From the NCBI RefSeq assembly GCF_025377685.1, contig NZ_JACEHK010000002.1, positions 372,001-436,000 of the forward strand: a stretch of 64,000 bases of DNA. Reading direction: 5' to 3'. The translations under genes were made by a program, and so were the position numbers. Source of the DNA: Anaerobacillus sp. CMMVII (GTDB taxonomy: Bacteria; Bacillota; Bacilli; Bacillales; Anaerobacillaceae). Below the pieces are notes generated by a model. That model saw nothing but the letters and a program-made list of their open reading frames with translations. It was not told the origin of the DNA and made no database searches. This document shows, piece after piece, positions 1 to 8,338 of the stretch. How positions within the stretch are numbered: the stretch's first letter is position 1; every line of letters begins with the position of its first letter.

Positions 1-585
1 AGTATTGAGTATTTTGCTGATTTAATCATCGTTATCCTAGTTCTTTTAGTCCCACATGTCTACGGAGCTCTGATAGGGTTTTCTATTTTAGATGATCGAG
101 ATGATCACATCCTAACATCGATCCATGTTACACCATTAGGCATTCATCAATTTCTTTCATTTCGAATAACAGTTGTTCTACTCCTCTCGTTTGTAGCTAC
201 CGCCTATGTCATTTGGTTTTCGAATATTGCAGATTTAAGTATCGCAAATATCTTGATGATTTCATTATTAGTTTCATTAGCAGCACCAATGACCGGTCTT
301 TTTATCAACGCCCTGGCCAAAAATAAAATTGAAGGATTTGCGGTGATGAAAGGCTCTGGAATGATCATCATTTTTCCAATCGTGTCATTGTTTTTTCTTG
401 ATAAGAAAGAATTGCTTTTTTCATTTGCCCCTGGTTTTTGGCCAGCAAAGGCAATTAGTAGTCTGATCCGCGGAGAAGAGATTATGCTTCTTACGTTTAG
501 TCAATATTATCTGATCGGTTTCGTCTATATCCTTTTATTAAATTTCATTGTCTACAAAATATTTCTCTCAAAAGTAAAAGTATAA
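1..585 (+). CDS. ABC-2 type transporter permease, 3' part
   Basis: The frame is open from the first base of the window to a TAA at 583-585, so the gene begins upstream and about 194 residues are visible. The visible part is almost entirely hydrophobic with several membrane segments, short charged loops (ILDDRDDHILT near the start) and a basic C-terminus, as in small ABC-2 permeases of drug or fluoroquinolone exporters. A partner ATPase would be expected upstream but lies outside the window. An internal ATG at 253 only gives a fragment and is not the start. The substrate cannot be told. The family assignment rests on topology and general resemblance, so it is moderate. Confidence 0.6.
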   Translation, partial: SIEYFADLIIVILVLLVPHVYGALIGFSILDDRDDHILTSIHVTPLGIHQFLSFRITVVLLLSFVATAYVIWFSNIADLSIANILMISLLVSLAAPMTGLFINALAKNKIEGFAVMKGSGMIIIFPIVSLFFLDKKELLFSFAPGFWPAKAISSLIRGEEIMLLTFSQYYLIGFVYILLLNFIVYKIFLSKVKV

Positions 586-606
586 TGGACTAAAAAAAAT
601 TATAAG

Positions 607-641
607 GAAAGCGCATGTAATTATTCATTACATGCGCTTTC
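607..641 (+). terminator. Rho-independent terminator after the ABC permease
   Basis: A 14-bp perfect stem (607-620 with 628-641, loop of 7) lies 21 bases after the permease stop. It separates that gene from the kinase that follows. The T-tract is weak (TTGTT). Confidence 0.7.
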
Positions 642-725
642 TTGTTAAAAAGTTATACTTTTCTGAGAAGTTAGTATATTATTTTAGTAGATTTATTAAA
701 TCCGAGAAGGATGTGCAATTCCTAT

Positions 726-2054
726 ATGAGCGGTATTGAAACATTTCTAATAAATATATTTTTTATCAGTGTATTCCTGTTACTCGTACCGTTACTTATA
801 GAAAGATCGCCTAAGCTACTTTCAGTAACTCAGAAAAAAACGATCGTAACAGTTTCTGCTGGCTTAGGAATTATTAGTTGCATGGTATTTCCGATTACCA
901 TTCTTGAGGGATTTTTCTTTGATTTAAGGTGGATTCCTGCTATTGTGGGTGGTTTATACGGAGGGGTCCCAGCAAGTATTATTCTAATTGCAATTACGTT
1001 AGCTTTTAGGATTTTGATTGGTGGAGGAGGTATATATCCGACAATCATTATGGGTGTAGTTGTCTTAGTATTTCTCATAATTCTAACGAAGACTTTTAAT
1101 GAGTCCTCAAGGAAGAAAAAATTGATTATTGGAAGTTGTTTTTCGTTAGTTATAGGCATAGTAGTTTTAGTGGTACTAAATTCTTTATTTTATATTTCAA
1201 TAAGTCCATCGTTAATTTTAGTGTATTTAATTTTAACACCATCTACTACCTTACTCGTAATTTACATAATAGAGGTGATCCACGAAACGATTATCCTAAA
1301 TGAAAAATTGATAAAGGCTGAAAAAATGGAGGTTGTAAGTCACTTGGCTTCTTCCATCTCTCATGAGGTTCGGAATCCTTTAGCTGTAGTGCGAGGCTTT
1401 CTACAAATGATGGAACAGATGAACGTGTCTGACGAAAAAAGAGCTGAATTTTTAAAGATATCGATAGCTGAGATCGATCGAGCAAACGATATTATTAGAA
1501 ATTACCTAACCTTTGCAAAGCCTTCATTAGAAAATATTGAAATAATGGATATAAGAGAAGAATTAGAGAAAGTTGTAAATATGATTTCACCGTTGGCTAA
1601 CATGAACTGCGTTGAACTAAAAGGTAAGATTGATCAATCTTATTTCATTAAAGGAGAACCACAACTAATTCAACAATGTTTACTAAACATTACAAAAAAC
1701 TGCTTAGAAGCCATGCCTGATGGCGGAACACTTTCTATTAAAACTTCACAGGTTCATAAGGAACTTAGAATTGAAATAACTGATAGTGGGCAAGGAATGA
1801 CTGAGGAGCAACTCTCTCGAATAGGAGAACCATACTTTACAACGAAGGGCCGTGAGGGAACAGGCCTCGGTATGATGACAGCAATACAAATTATAAAAAT
1901 GATGAAGGGCAGGATAAATGTTAAAAGTAAACTGAAAAAAGGAACTACTTTCTATATATTTTTACCTTTAGTAGATAAAGAATTTAGTGAAGTAGCAGCA
2001 GCAATTAATTCAAGTGAACAACAGTTTACTAGGGACCACTCGTACATTACATAA
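726..2054 (+). CDS. KinB-like membrane sensor histidine kinase (first of two paralogues)
   Basis: This is an orphan sensor histidine kinase. Residues 1 to about 190 form five or six hydrophobic segments of the 5TMR-LYT type. The dimerisation and phosphoacceptor box follows (SSISHEVRNPL, His213), then the N-box (NITKNCLEAMPDGG), G1 (DSGQGM) and G2 (GTGLGM) ATP-binding boxes. There is no PAS or HAMP domain. Length and plan match the B. subtilis sporulation kinase KinB, which feeds Spo0F in the phosphorelay; that role is inferred. I prefer the ATG at 726 over the one at 711 because 711 abuts its AAGG and because 726 aligns exactly with the paralogue at 9532, placing His213 at the same residue in both. 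No response regulator gene is adjacent. Confidence 0.85.
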   Translation: MSGIETFLINIFFISVFLLLVPLLIERSPKLLSVTQKKTIVTVSAGLGIISCMVFPITILEGFFFDLRWIPAIVGGLYGGVPASIILIAITLAFRILIGGGGIYPTIIMGVVVLVFLIILTKTFNESSRKKKLIIGSCFSLVIGIVVLVVLNSLFYISISPSLILVYLILTPSTTLLVIYIIEVIHETIILNEKLIKAEKMEVVSHLASSISHEVRNPLAVVRGFLQMMEQMNVSDEKRAEFLKISIAEIDRANDIIRNYLTFAKPSLENIEIMDIREELEKVVNMISPLANMNCVELKGKIDQSYFIKGEPQLIQQCLLNITKNCLEAMPDGGTLSIKTSQVHKELRIEITDSGQGMTEEQLSRIGEPYFTTKGREGTGLGMMTAIQIIKMMKGRINVKSKLKKGTTFYIFLPLVDKEFSEVAAAINSSEQQFTRDHSYIT

Positions 2055-2072
2055 GATTGAAGGTAGGTGTTC

Positions 2073-2834
2073 ATGATCAAAGCTCCTGAAAGTATTTTAA
2101 CTATTTGGAAAAAATTTGATGATTTTCCGATGGAAACACTAACTAAAGCATGGCTTATACATAGCCGTAGAGAAAGAAAACAACGAGTTGTTTCGCAAAT
2201 GAAGGAACACAGAATTCAATACGGTATTACAGGGAACTGCTTTGATCTTGCTTTATGGTTACTTGATGAATTTAGGAAAGCGGGGGCAACTGCCTACCCA
2301 ATTGGACATAACTTACATACTCCGTCTGCTCATGCTGCTATCATTGTCTTAGATGAATTAGGCAGAAGATATCTTTGTGATTTAGGTGATCAGTGGCTAC
2401 AGCCTATTCTCATTGAAACAACTAGTGAAGACTTTACCGAAGAAAGCCTTAATGGTTTTTTCCCAGCTGCAAAGGTTCAAGTAAAGGCAGATGCGAGTCA
2501 TATTAAAATAATCTATCATCGACCAAATGGAAGGGTGTCAAAGCAAATATACGAAACTAGACCAATAGAGGTAAGTGAATTTTTAACTGCGGCACAGTTT
2601 TCTCATAACATACTTAAACCTAGACCGTTATTAGAATGCCGAACTCGCTATAAAAATGAAGTTGCCCATTGGGAGTTTTACAATTGGAAAAGCTTTCTAA
2701 GTACAACTGAAGGAATTTTTCATGATCCTAAACTAGATACCTTAGATCATTGTGTTAACATCCTTCACGAAAAGACCGGGTATGATCAAACCTTTTTGAA
2801 AGAAGCCTTAACAATTTATCAGAGAATAGGTTAA
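2073..2834 (+). CDS. Cys-His-Asp hydrolase/acyltransferase-like protein of unknown function
   Basis: This is a 253-residue soluble protein. It shows GNCFDLALWLLDEF (Cys), then SAHAAIIV (His), then YLCDLGDQW (Asp), an order and spacing reminiscent of the catalytic triad of arylamine N-acetyltransferases and the transglutaminase fold. The resemblance is only at motif level, so a catalytic role is inferred and no substrate can be given. ATG 2073 is chosen over the GTG at 2067 because the AGGTAGG at 2061-2067 is then about 6 bases upstream. It follows the kinase by 18 bases and may be cotranscribed with it. Confidence 0.65.
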   Translation: MIKAPESILTIWKKFDDFPMETLTKAWLIHSRRERKQRVVSQMKEHRIQYGITGNCFDLALWLLDEFRKAGATAYPIGHNLHTPSAHAAIIVLDELGRRYLCDLGDQWLQPILIETTSEDFTEESLNGFFPAAKVQVKADASHIKIIYHRPNGRVSKQIYETRPIEVSEFLTAAQFSHNILKPRPLLECRTRYKNEVAHWEFYNWKSFLSTTEGIFHDPKLDTLDHCVNILHEKTGYDQTFLKEALTIYQRIG

Positions 2835-2901
2835 TCCTACATCTAAGCTCAATTAAAAAAACATGGGTTAATGATAATTGCTTTTATTTGAGGAGGACAC
2901 A

Positions 2902-3392
2902 ATGACATTAGAAAACTATCATCGTGCTTTTGGGGTTTATGGGATATGTCCGTTAAATAGAAAATTATTATTAATAAAAAGAATGTTGGACCTTATATTC
3001 ATCGTTACGATTTACCAGGTGGTAAATTGGAAGATGGAGAAAGTCTACTTCAGGGGATCCATCGCGAGTTTTTTGAAGAAACGGGTTTTTATATTGAAGC
3101 AAAGAAAAACTTAGGCGTTGTTGATTTTATGTTGCCATGGAAATGGCGAGATATTACCCATCTTCACCATATTGCTGTGTTTTATTTAGTCAAGTTAGTC
3201 GGTGGAGGATTTCATGATCCAGAACAGTTTGAAGGCCAGGATTCAAATGGTGCACTTTGGGTTTCGATTGATGAAGTTACAAAGGATAATGCTTCACCCT
3301 TAGTACTTAAAGCTATTGAATGGATGGAAACAAGGAAATTAGGAATGGAAGTAATCCATTATGAACAATTTGAAGTAAAGAAAATAAAATAG
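2902..3392 (+). pseudogene. NUDIX hydrolase, interrupted by a one-base frameshift
   Basis: The gene starts at ATG 2902 behind GAGGAGG (2889-2895). Its first ~27 codons run in one frame, while the rest, with a perfect Nudix box (GX5EX7REUXEEXGU; GGKLEDGE then REFFEETGF), lies in another. Adding one A to the A5 run at 2976-2980 joins them into a continuous 163-residue protein reading LLLIKKNVGPYIHRYDLPGG across the repair. Nudix enzymes cleave nucleoside diphosphates linked to other moieties; the substrate is unknown here. The phosphatase at 3401 follows by 8 bases, so the two look like an operon. The break resembles other homopolymer breaks in this window and may be a sequencing error. Confidence 0.8.
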
Positions 3393-3400
3393 GTGATAAA

Positions 3401-3949
3401 ATGAAAAAAATTTATTTAGTACGGCACTGTACAGCTGATGGACAGCCTCCTGAAGCGAACCTTACTGAAGATGGGTATAGCCAAGCTGAAAGTTTAGTGG
3501 AGTTTTTTAAGAACCGAGAGATAGACCGAATTATATCTAGTCCTTTTCGTAGGGCTATTCAGTCAATCAAACCATTCGGTGAAAACAAAAATATTCAGGT
3601 TGAGATTGACGACCGGCTCGCTGAAAGGATTTTAAGTTCAGAGAATCTAGATAATTGGCAAAGCAAGTTAGAGGCAACGTATGTTGATCTTGATTTAAAA
3701 TTTACTGGTGGCGAATCAAGTAAAGAAGCAATGACCCGAATATTGAGTGCTGTAGAAGAGGTTTTTCAGGGTGATGAAGAAAACACGATCATTGTCACAC
3801 ATGGTAATCTCATGAGTTTACTTTTGAACCATTTTGATCAAGGCTTTGGCTTTCATCAGTGGAAGGAAATTACCAACCCTGATGTTTTTTTAATTGAAGA
3901 AGGAAATTCGAGATTTGTTAGAGTGTGGGAGAATAAGAGCAAGTTCTAG
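3401..3949 (+). CDS. Histidine phosphatase (phosphoglycerate mutase-like) family protein
   Basis: This 182-residue soluble protein has the N-terminal signature LVRHCTADG, with Cys in place of the usual Gly of RHG, and the second conserved histidine in VTHGNLMSLLL. The first His would be the phospho-acceptor. Arg58-type residues are plausible in SSPFRRAIQS. Family members act as phosphatases on sugar phosphates, nucleotides or proteins, and the substrate is not predictable. It lies directly after the Nudix gene with an AGGTGAT site before ATG 3401. The RHC variant recurs in a Bacillus subgroup and need not abolish activity. Confidence 0.85.
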   Translation: MKKIYLVRHCTADGQPPEANLTEDGYSQAESLVEFFKNREIDRIISSPFRRAIQSIKPFGENKNIQVEIDDRLAERILSSENLDNWQSKLEATYVDLDLKFTGGESSKEAMTRILSAVEEVFQGDEENTIIVTHGNLMSLLLNHFDQGFGFHQWKEITNPDVFLIEEGNSRFVRVWENKSKF

Positions 3950-3980
3950 GGATAATTATAATTTCCCGCAAATTCACTGA

Positions 3981-4036
3981 GTAAATAAGACAAAAGGCGA
4001 TACGAAAATCCTCGTCCCGCCTTTTGTCTTATTTAC
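3981..4036. terminator. Bidirectional terminator between convergent genes
   Basis: A 19-bp perfect stem (3981-3999 with 4018-4036) has A- and T-rich flanks on both sides. It includes the last codons and the stop of the minus-strand gene that ends at 4029, and can serve both convergent units. Confidence 0.8.
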
Positions 4037-4289
4037 TTTCTGCTAACAACTCTTCATAAGGTGTTAAGTCAATTTTTTTTGATTTAAGAAGCTTTACAGC
4101 TCGATCTTGCATAGCTCCAGGGGAGGCGATAATGTACCCTTTTACAACATCTTCTTTCGTAATTGTTTCTCCTGCTGCTACATCTTTAATTTTCTTTTCA
4201 ATACCTTTTCGCGCCATTGGACGAGCAAAAATTGGGATAGGTTTAAGTAGTTCCTCTAATAGTTCTTTTGCTTCAGTGTTCCATTCCAT
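4029..4289 (-). CDS. Small PCP_red-domain protein
   Basis: This 86-residue protein resembles the PCP_red domain named after the C-terminus of light-independent protochlorophyllide reductase subunit B: MEWNTEAKELLEELLKPIP, FARPMARKGIEKK, then a segment like ITKEDVV. Such stand-alone domains occur in non-photosynthetic Firmicutes and have no established function. An AAGGAAT site precedes the ATG at 4289. The helical, charged sequence has no membrane segment. It is convergent with the phosphatase and shares the terminator at 3981-4036. Confidence 0.7.
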   Translation of the reverse strand: MEWNTEAKELLEELLKPIPIFARPMARKGIEKKIKDVAAGETITKEDVVKGYIIASPGAMQDRAVKLLKSKKIDLTPYEELLAESK

Positions 4290-4510
4290 GAATATTCATT
4301 CCTTTCATTTATGTAAAAAAAATTTCATTATGACAATAAAATCATATACTGAGTACTACGAGAATGCAAAAAAGATGCTTAAAGTTGTTTTTGTCAAATA
4401 CTCTATCAGTTTGGTTACTATAAGATTATTTTATACATATTAAAATCTTAGGCTACCCAATAAATTGATATATTTGGTAAAATAAGACGACAAATACTGG
4501 AGGTGGGAGT

Positions 4511-4921
4511 ATGGGTATTGTATATAAAGAAAGTGTTGAGATCTCTTATGACGAAATCTATAATCTTTATCAAAATTTGAACTGGACTTCTTATACGAAT
4601 GATATGCCAAGGCTAGTCTCAGCAATTAATCATTCGTTAACTGTGGTGTCAGCTTGGGATGAAGAAAAACTTGTAGGATTAATTAGAGTCGTTGGTGATG
4701 GTCTTACGATTATTTATATCCAAGATATTTTAGTGTTAGAGGCTTATCAAAATAAGGGGATTGGCTCAGAGTTAATGAGCAGAATTTTAACCAAGTATGG
4801 TGATGTTAGACAAAAAGTTTTATTGACGGAGGATTCAATTGCTGTACGGTCATTTTATGAGAAGCATAGGTTCGAGTCTTGTGATAAAGGTAAACTGGTT
4901 GCATTTGCAAAATTACTCTAG
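4511..4921 (+). CDS. GNAT family N-acetyltransferase
   Basis: This 136-residue single GNAT domain carries the acetyl-CoA binding motif A (VLEAYQNKGIGSELM, Q/RxxGxG/A type) around residues 78-92 and a C-terminal SFYEKHRFE motif B segment. A strong GGAGGTGGG (4499-4507) precedes ATG 4511. The substrate is unknown. The start of the metallophosphoesterase gene lies only 7 bases beyond the stop, so they are probably one transcript. Confidence 0.85.
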   Translation: MGIVYKESVEISYDEIYNLYQNLNWTSYTNDMPRLVSAINHSLTVVSAWDEEKLVGLIRVVGDGLTIIYIQDILVLEAYQNKGIGSELMSRILTKYGDVRQKVLLTEDSIAVRSFYEKHRFESCDKGKLVAFAKLL

Positions 4922-4928
4922 TCTGAAC

Positions 4929-5765
4929 ATGAAACCTATTAAAAAGTTGCTGCTCTTTATTTTAGCTGTATTTTTCTTCTGGTTTTTATATTATCAAAAT
5001 AATGGTTTAACAATTACTGAGTACGAGATACAGTCAAGTAAACTACCTGAGAGTTTCGAAGGGTTTACGATTGTACAATTGTCGGACTTACATAATAAAT
5101 CGTACGGAAAAACATTACCTAGAAAAGTAAATCAAACCAATCCAAATATCATAGTTTTCACAGGTGATTTGGTTGATCAAAAAAATGATAACGAATTTGA
5201 GAGTCTTCAGTTAATGGAAGAGCTAATGCAAATAGCGCCTGTTTACTTTGTTACTGGGAATCACGAATGGTGGGCGGGGAACTTCAGTTCATTAGAAAAT
5301 CAATTAAAAATCATTGGTGTGAAAGTGCTAAGAAATAGCTTTGAAGTGATAGAATTGGCTGAAGAAGAAATAGTTCTCATCGGTATTGATGATCCAGCAG
5401 TCGCTAGTGTGGTTGACGAGTTTAGTACGGTGGAAAGAGCCTTAGAAGATGCCTTAGTTGGTGTATCGGATCAATTTTCAATTTTACTTTCGCACCGTCC
5501 TGAAATGTTTTCTTTATATGTTGCTTTTGAATTTGATTTAATTTTTTCGGGTCATGCCCATGGTGGTCAAATTAGGCTGCCATTTCTAGGAGGCCTTATT
5601 GCACCCAATCAAGGCTTTTTTCCGAAATATACGTCAGGTGTACATCGAGAAAGCAATTCTACGATGATCATCAATCGTGGCCTAGGGAATAGTATCATCC
5701 CGCAAAGACTATTTAATAGACCAGAGATTGTGGTTGTAAACCTAGAAAGATTGAAACCTTTTTAG
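4929..5765 (+). CDS. Membrane-anchored metallophosphoesterase (YkuE-like)
   Basis: This 278-residue protein has one N-terminal membrane anchor (residues 5-22) followed by a calcineurin-type phosphoesterase domain. The metal ligands are visible in order: QLSDLHN (D, H), FTGDLVDQ (GD), VTGNHEWW (GNHE), LLSHRP (H) and SGHAHGGQ (GHxH). This matches the YkuE/YpbG type, thought to act on the outer face on lipid or envelope substrates; the substrate is not known here. I use ATG 4929 rather than the earlier in-frame ATG at 4839, which lies inside the acetyltransferase. The ribosome site is weak, consistent with translational coupling. Confidence 0.85.
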   Translation: MKPIKKLLLFILAVFFFWFLYYQNNGLTITEYEIQSSKLPESFEGFTIVQLSDLHNKSYGKTLPRKVNQTNPNIIVFTGDLVDQKNDNEFESLQLMEELMQIAPVYFVTGNHEWWAGNFSSLENQLKIIGVKVLRNSFEVIELAEEEIVLIGIDDPAVASVVDEFSTVERALEDALVGVSDQFSILLSHRPEMFSLYVAFEFDLIFSGHAHGGQIRLPFLGGLIAPNQGFFPKYTSGVHRESNSTMIINRGLGNSIIPQRLFNRPEIVVVNLERLKPF

Positions 5766-5767
5766 AA

Positions 5768-6033
5768 AGGCTCTTTTCGTAACATTGCTCCTGCGGTTAC
5801 TCGTCGCACAAAAAAACATTGCTCCTATGGTTACTCGTCGCACAAAAAAACTTGTTGCTTTTTAACCTAAGTTAATTGAAAAATCCCCTTAGTCGAAGAA
5901 ATCACCCAGTAGAATAAGGAAGAAAAGAGCAATGCTTACTAAATAAGTAGTGATATCCTAGTACCTATGTGTAAAAATCCGGCTTTTGGGATTTTTACGA
6001 AAGCAACAAACTTTGAGAAAACAGCCCCTTAGA
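5768..6033 (+). repeat. Dispersed MITE-like intergenic repeat, copy A (long form)
   Basis: The 299-base gap after the phosphoesterase is filled by a long copy of a repeat also seen at 25143-25355 and, inverted, at 52243-52434. Shared blocks are CTTGTTGCTTTTTAACCTAA, AAGAAAAGAGCA, CTTACTAAATAAGTAGTGA and the right end AAGCAACAAACTTTGAGAAA. In this copy a 34-base unit (TTACTCGTCGCACAAAAAA inside it) is duplicated in tandem at 5782-5849. No ORF is supported. Confidence 0.75.
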
Positions 6034-6064
6034 AACGCTTCGTACATGACAGTGAGGTGATTTT

Positions 6065-6295
6065 ATGAAGCGATTTTTAATTTTTATTGTTAGTTTTACG
6101 TTGATCTACTTACTACTACAAATTTTATCAGGGTTTATATTAACAGTGATGTACTCACCACCTATTGAAAATGCCAAAAGTTCAATAACCTCTGAGGTAA
6201 CTTTTGGTCGTGCTTCGTACATTCCTTTTCTCATCGGACTAGTAGCTAGTACAACTGCATACATGGCTTCAAAAAAAATTGAAAAAAGTGAGTGA
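6065..6295 (+). CDS. Small two-TM membrane protein of unknown function
   Basis: This 76-residue protein has a hydrophobic N-terminal segment (3-29), a short polar loop and a second hydrophobic segment (52-67), ending in a basic tail (SKKIEKSE). An AGTGAGGTG site precedes ATG 6065. Its TGA overlaps the ATG of the next kinase gene (TGATG), which suggests translational coupling. I do not recognise the family. Confidence 0.6.
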   Translation: MKRFLIFIVSFTLIYLLLQILSGFILTVMYSPPIENAKSSITSEVTFGRASYIPFLIGLVASTTAYMASKKIEKSE

Positions 6296-6891
6296 TGTTT
6301 TTGCAACATGATTGTTCTTTCGAAGAGTTACTAAACCAAATAAATTCAACGGTACGAAAGCAAAAAACTTTACTAATAGGAATTGATGGTTGTGGAGGCT
6401 CAGGAAAAAGTACCTTAGCAGCTCGTATTAAAGAAAGCTATCAAAACGTGACAATTGTCCATATGGACGATTTTTATCTTCCATCCGCACAAATCATTCA
6501 ATCACCTCCAGCAGATAAACCAGTTGGGGCAGATTTTGATTGGAAGCGAGTTTTTAAGCAGGTTTTGGATCCGCTTCTTAAAAATCAGGAGGGCTATTAT
6601 CAGCGCTATGATTGGCCGTCAGATCGTTTAGCTGAGTGGCATGTGGTTCCAATTGCTGGAATTGTCGTCATTGAAGGCTGTTATTCGCTTCGTAATGAAC
6701 TAGCTACTAGCTACGATCTAAAGATCTGGGTAGAAACACCACGAGAAACAAGGCTTCTGCGAGGTATTGAAAGAGACGGCGAAGCAGCTCGTAGTAAATG
6801 GGAAAATGATTGGATGGTTTCTGAAGATATTTATCTTGAACTACAAAAACCAAAACAACGAGTTGACATAGTGATGAAGGGTACGGAGTAA
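6295..6891 (+). CDS. Uridine kinase-like P-loop kinase
   Basis: This protein of about 198 residues has the Walker A motif GIDGCGGSGKST at about residues 27-38, a Walker B-like MDDFYLP and an RYDWPSDRLAEW segment typical of uridine kinase/phosphoribulokinase-fold proteins annotated as (d)CMP- or uridine-kinase-like in Bacillus. A kinase acting on a nucleoside or small molecule is inferred; the true substrate is unknown. ATG 6295 overlaps the TGA of the upstream gene. A GTG at 6292 is an alternative start. Confidence 0.75.
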   Translation: MFLQHDCSFEELLNQINSTVRKQKTLLIGIDGCGGSGKSTLAARIKESYQNVTIVHMDDFYLPSAQIIQSPPADKPVGADFDWKRVFKQVLDPLLKNQEGYYQRYDWPSDRLAEWHVVPIAGIVVIEGCYSLRNELATSYDLKIWVETPRETRLLRGIERDGEAARSKWENDWMVSEDIYLELQKPKQRVDIVMKGTE

Positions 6892-6960
6892 GCAACTATC
6901 CTGTGGTGCAATCGTTTCAACTAGAGTGGAGAATACAGAGAAGATTATAAGATAGACAAA

Positions 6961-6980
6961 AGGAGCCAAATGGCTCCTTT
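6961..6980. terminator. Terminator between the kinase gene and ktrB
   Basis: The 8-bp stem AGGAGCCA/TGGCTCCT (6961-6968 with 6971-6978) has T-rich sequence on the plus side and A-rich sequence on the other. It sits between converging genes and can end both. Confidence 0.75.
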
Positions 6981-6982
6981 CT

Positions 6983-8338
6983 TTAACCGATAATCACTTT
7001 TTCTTTAGGGAAATGATAATGCTCGTGTGTTTCTTTGCCTCTTACTATAAATAAAAATGAGAAAATACCGATCCTGCCGATAAACATTAATACAATAATG
7101 ATTTGTTTGCCTAGTGGACTTAGATCGGGAGTAATTCCCATAGATAAACCAGTTGTTCCAAAAGCCGAAGCTACTTCAAAAATAATATGCAACAATGGAA
7201 ATGGCTCGTAAGCAGACAAAAAGATAACTGCAGATCCACAAATAAAGATGGCGACGCTGATAACAACAAATGATTTAATCACATCATCAGGATCGAGTTC
7301 GCGTCGAAAAATTTTCACAGATTTTTTCCCTCTAGAAAATGAGAAGATTGCTAAAAGGACAATTGCAAATGTTGTTGTTCGAATTCCACCACCTACACTA
7401 CTTGGTGAAGCGCCAATGAACATTAAGACACTTATTATTAATAGGGTAGGAGTTGAGAACTCACTAACCTCCATAGTTGCTAATCCACCATTTCGCGTTG
7501 TTACTGATTGAAATAAAGCATAGAAGAACTTCTCATGCCAAGATTTATCGAGTAAAAAATTTGACCAATCAAAGATCAAGATAAAAATTGTACCCAAAAT
7601 CGTTAAGCCGAAAAATGTAATCGTTGTAAGCTTGGTAAACAATGAAAAATTAAATTTTTTCTTATGCTTACGATTTCTGACAAATTCTTTCACTTCCATA
7701 AGGACTGGAAATCCAATGGCGCCTAGAATTAATAAAATCATATTTATTGATTGTACAAAATAATCATCAGCAAATGGCATGAGTGAAGTACCAGTTATAT
7801 CGAACCCAGCGTTTGTCGTTGCACTAACCGACGCGAAAAATCCTTGTAAGAATGCTTCTTGCCAGGTTGGAAAATACTTCAGAAAATATAAACCTAAAAT
7901 AACAGCTCCAATGGCTTCAATAATTACAATTAATTTGAATATCTCTCGGGTTAATTGAACAAGCCCTGAAAACGTTCCTCTGTTTTGATCAGTCATAATT
8001 AGCTGCCGTTCTCTTAAACCAATTTTTTTTCCGAGGATTAACCAAATAAACGTGCCAAGAGTCATAATTCCAATTCCGCCAAATTGAAGGACGAAGGCTA
8101 ACATAAAGATTCCAGTTACGCTAAACGTATCAGCAGTGGAGACGACAGTTAATCCAGTAACGCTAACAGCGCTTACTGCCGTAAAAATCGCATCTAGAAA
8201 ACTTAGTTCAACACCAGGTTTATGAGAAATTGGTAAGCTGAATAGGATTGTTGCAGTAATTACTGCAACAAGGTAAAACAAGACAATCATCTGAACTGAA
8301 GTAAGTTTAATGTTAAACCACTTACGTTGGCTAAACAT
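6983..8338 (-). CDS. ktrB: KtrB-type potassium channel subunit
   Basis: This 451-residue TrkH/KtrB family protein is the membrane translocation subunit for K+ (often Na+-dependent) uptake. It shows the four P-loop selectivity filter segments, each with the conserved Gly: VSVTGLTVV, TTNAGFDIT, TTRNGGLAT and GTTGLSMG, separated by membrane helix pairs. The ATG at 8338 overlaps the TAA of ktrA by one base, so the two form one operon transcribed from the riboswitch leader. The assignment as KtrB rather than KtrD is by operon structure. Confidence 0.93.
   Translation of the reverse strand: MFSQRKWFNIKLTSVQMIVLFYLVAVITATILFSLPISHKPGVELSFLDAIFTAVSAVSVTGLTVVSTADTFSVTGIFMLAFVLQFGGIGIMTLGTFIWLILGKKIGLRERQLIMTDQNRGTFSGLVQLTREIFKLIVIIEAIGAVILGLYFLKYFPTWQEAFLQGFFASVSATTNAGFDITGTSLMPFADDYFVQSINMILLILGAIGFPVLMEVKEFVRNRKHKKKFNFSLFTKLTTITFFGLTILGTIFILIFDWSNFLLDKSWHEKFFYALFQSVTTRNGGLATMEVSEFSTPTLLIISVLMFIGASPSSVGGGIRTTTFAIVLLAIFSFSRGKKSVKIFRRELDPDDVIKSFVVISVAIFICGSAVIFLSAYEPFPLLHIIFEVASAFGTTGLSMGITPDLSPLGKQIIIVLMFIGRIGIFSFLFIVRGKETHEHYHFPKEKVIIG

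Noticed and set aside
830-1159. Minus-strand frame inside the first kinase gene
   Set aside because: Antisense shadow of the membrane-coding part with no start signal.
4839-4928. Longer start for the metallophosphoesterase
   Set aside because: Would overlap the acetyltransferase by 83 bases and add non-family residues before the membrane anchor.
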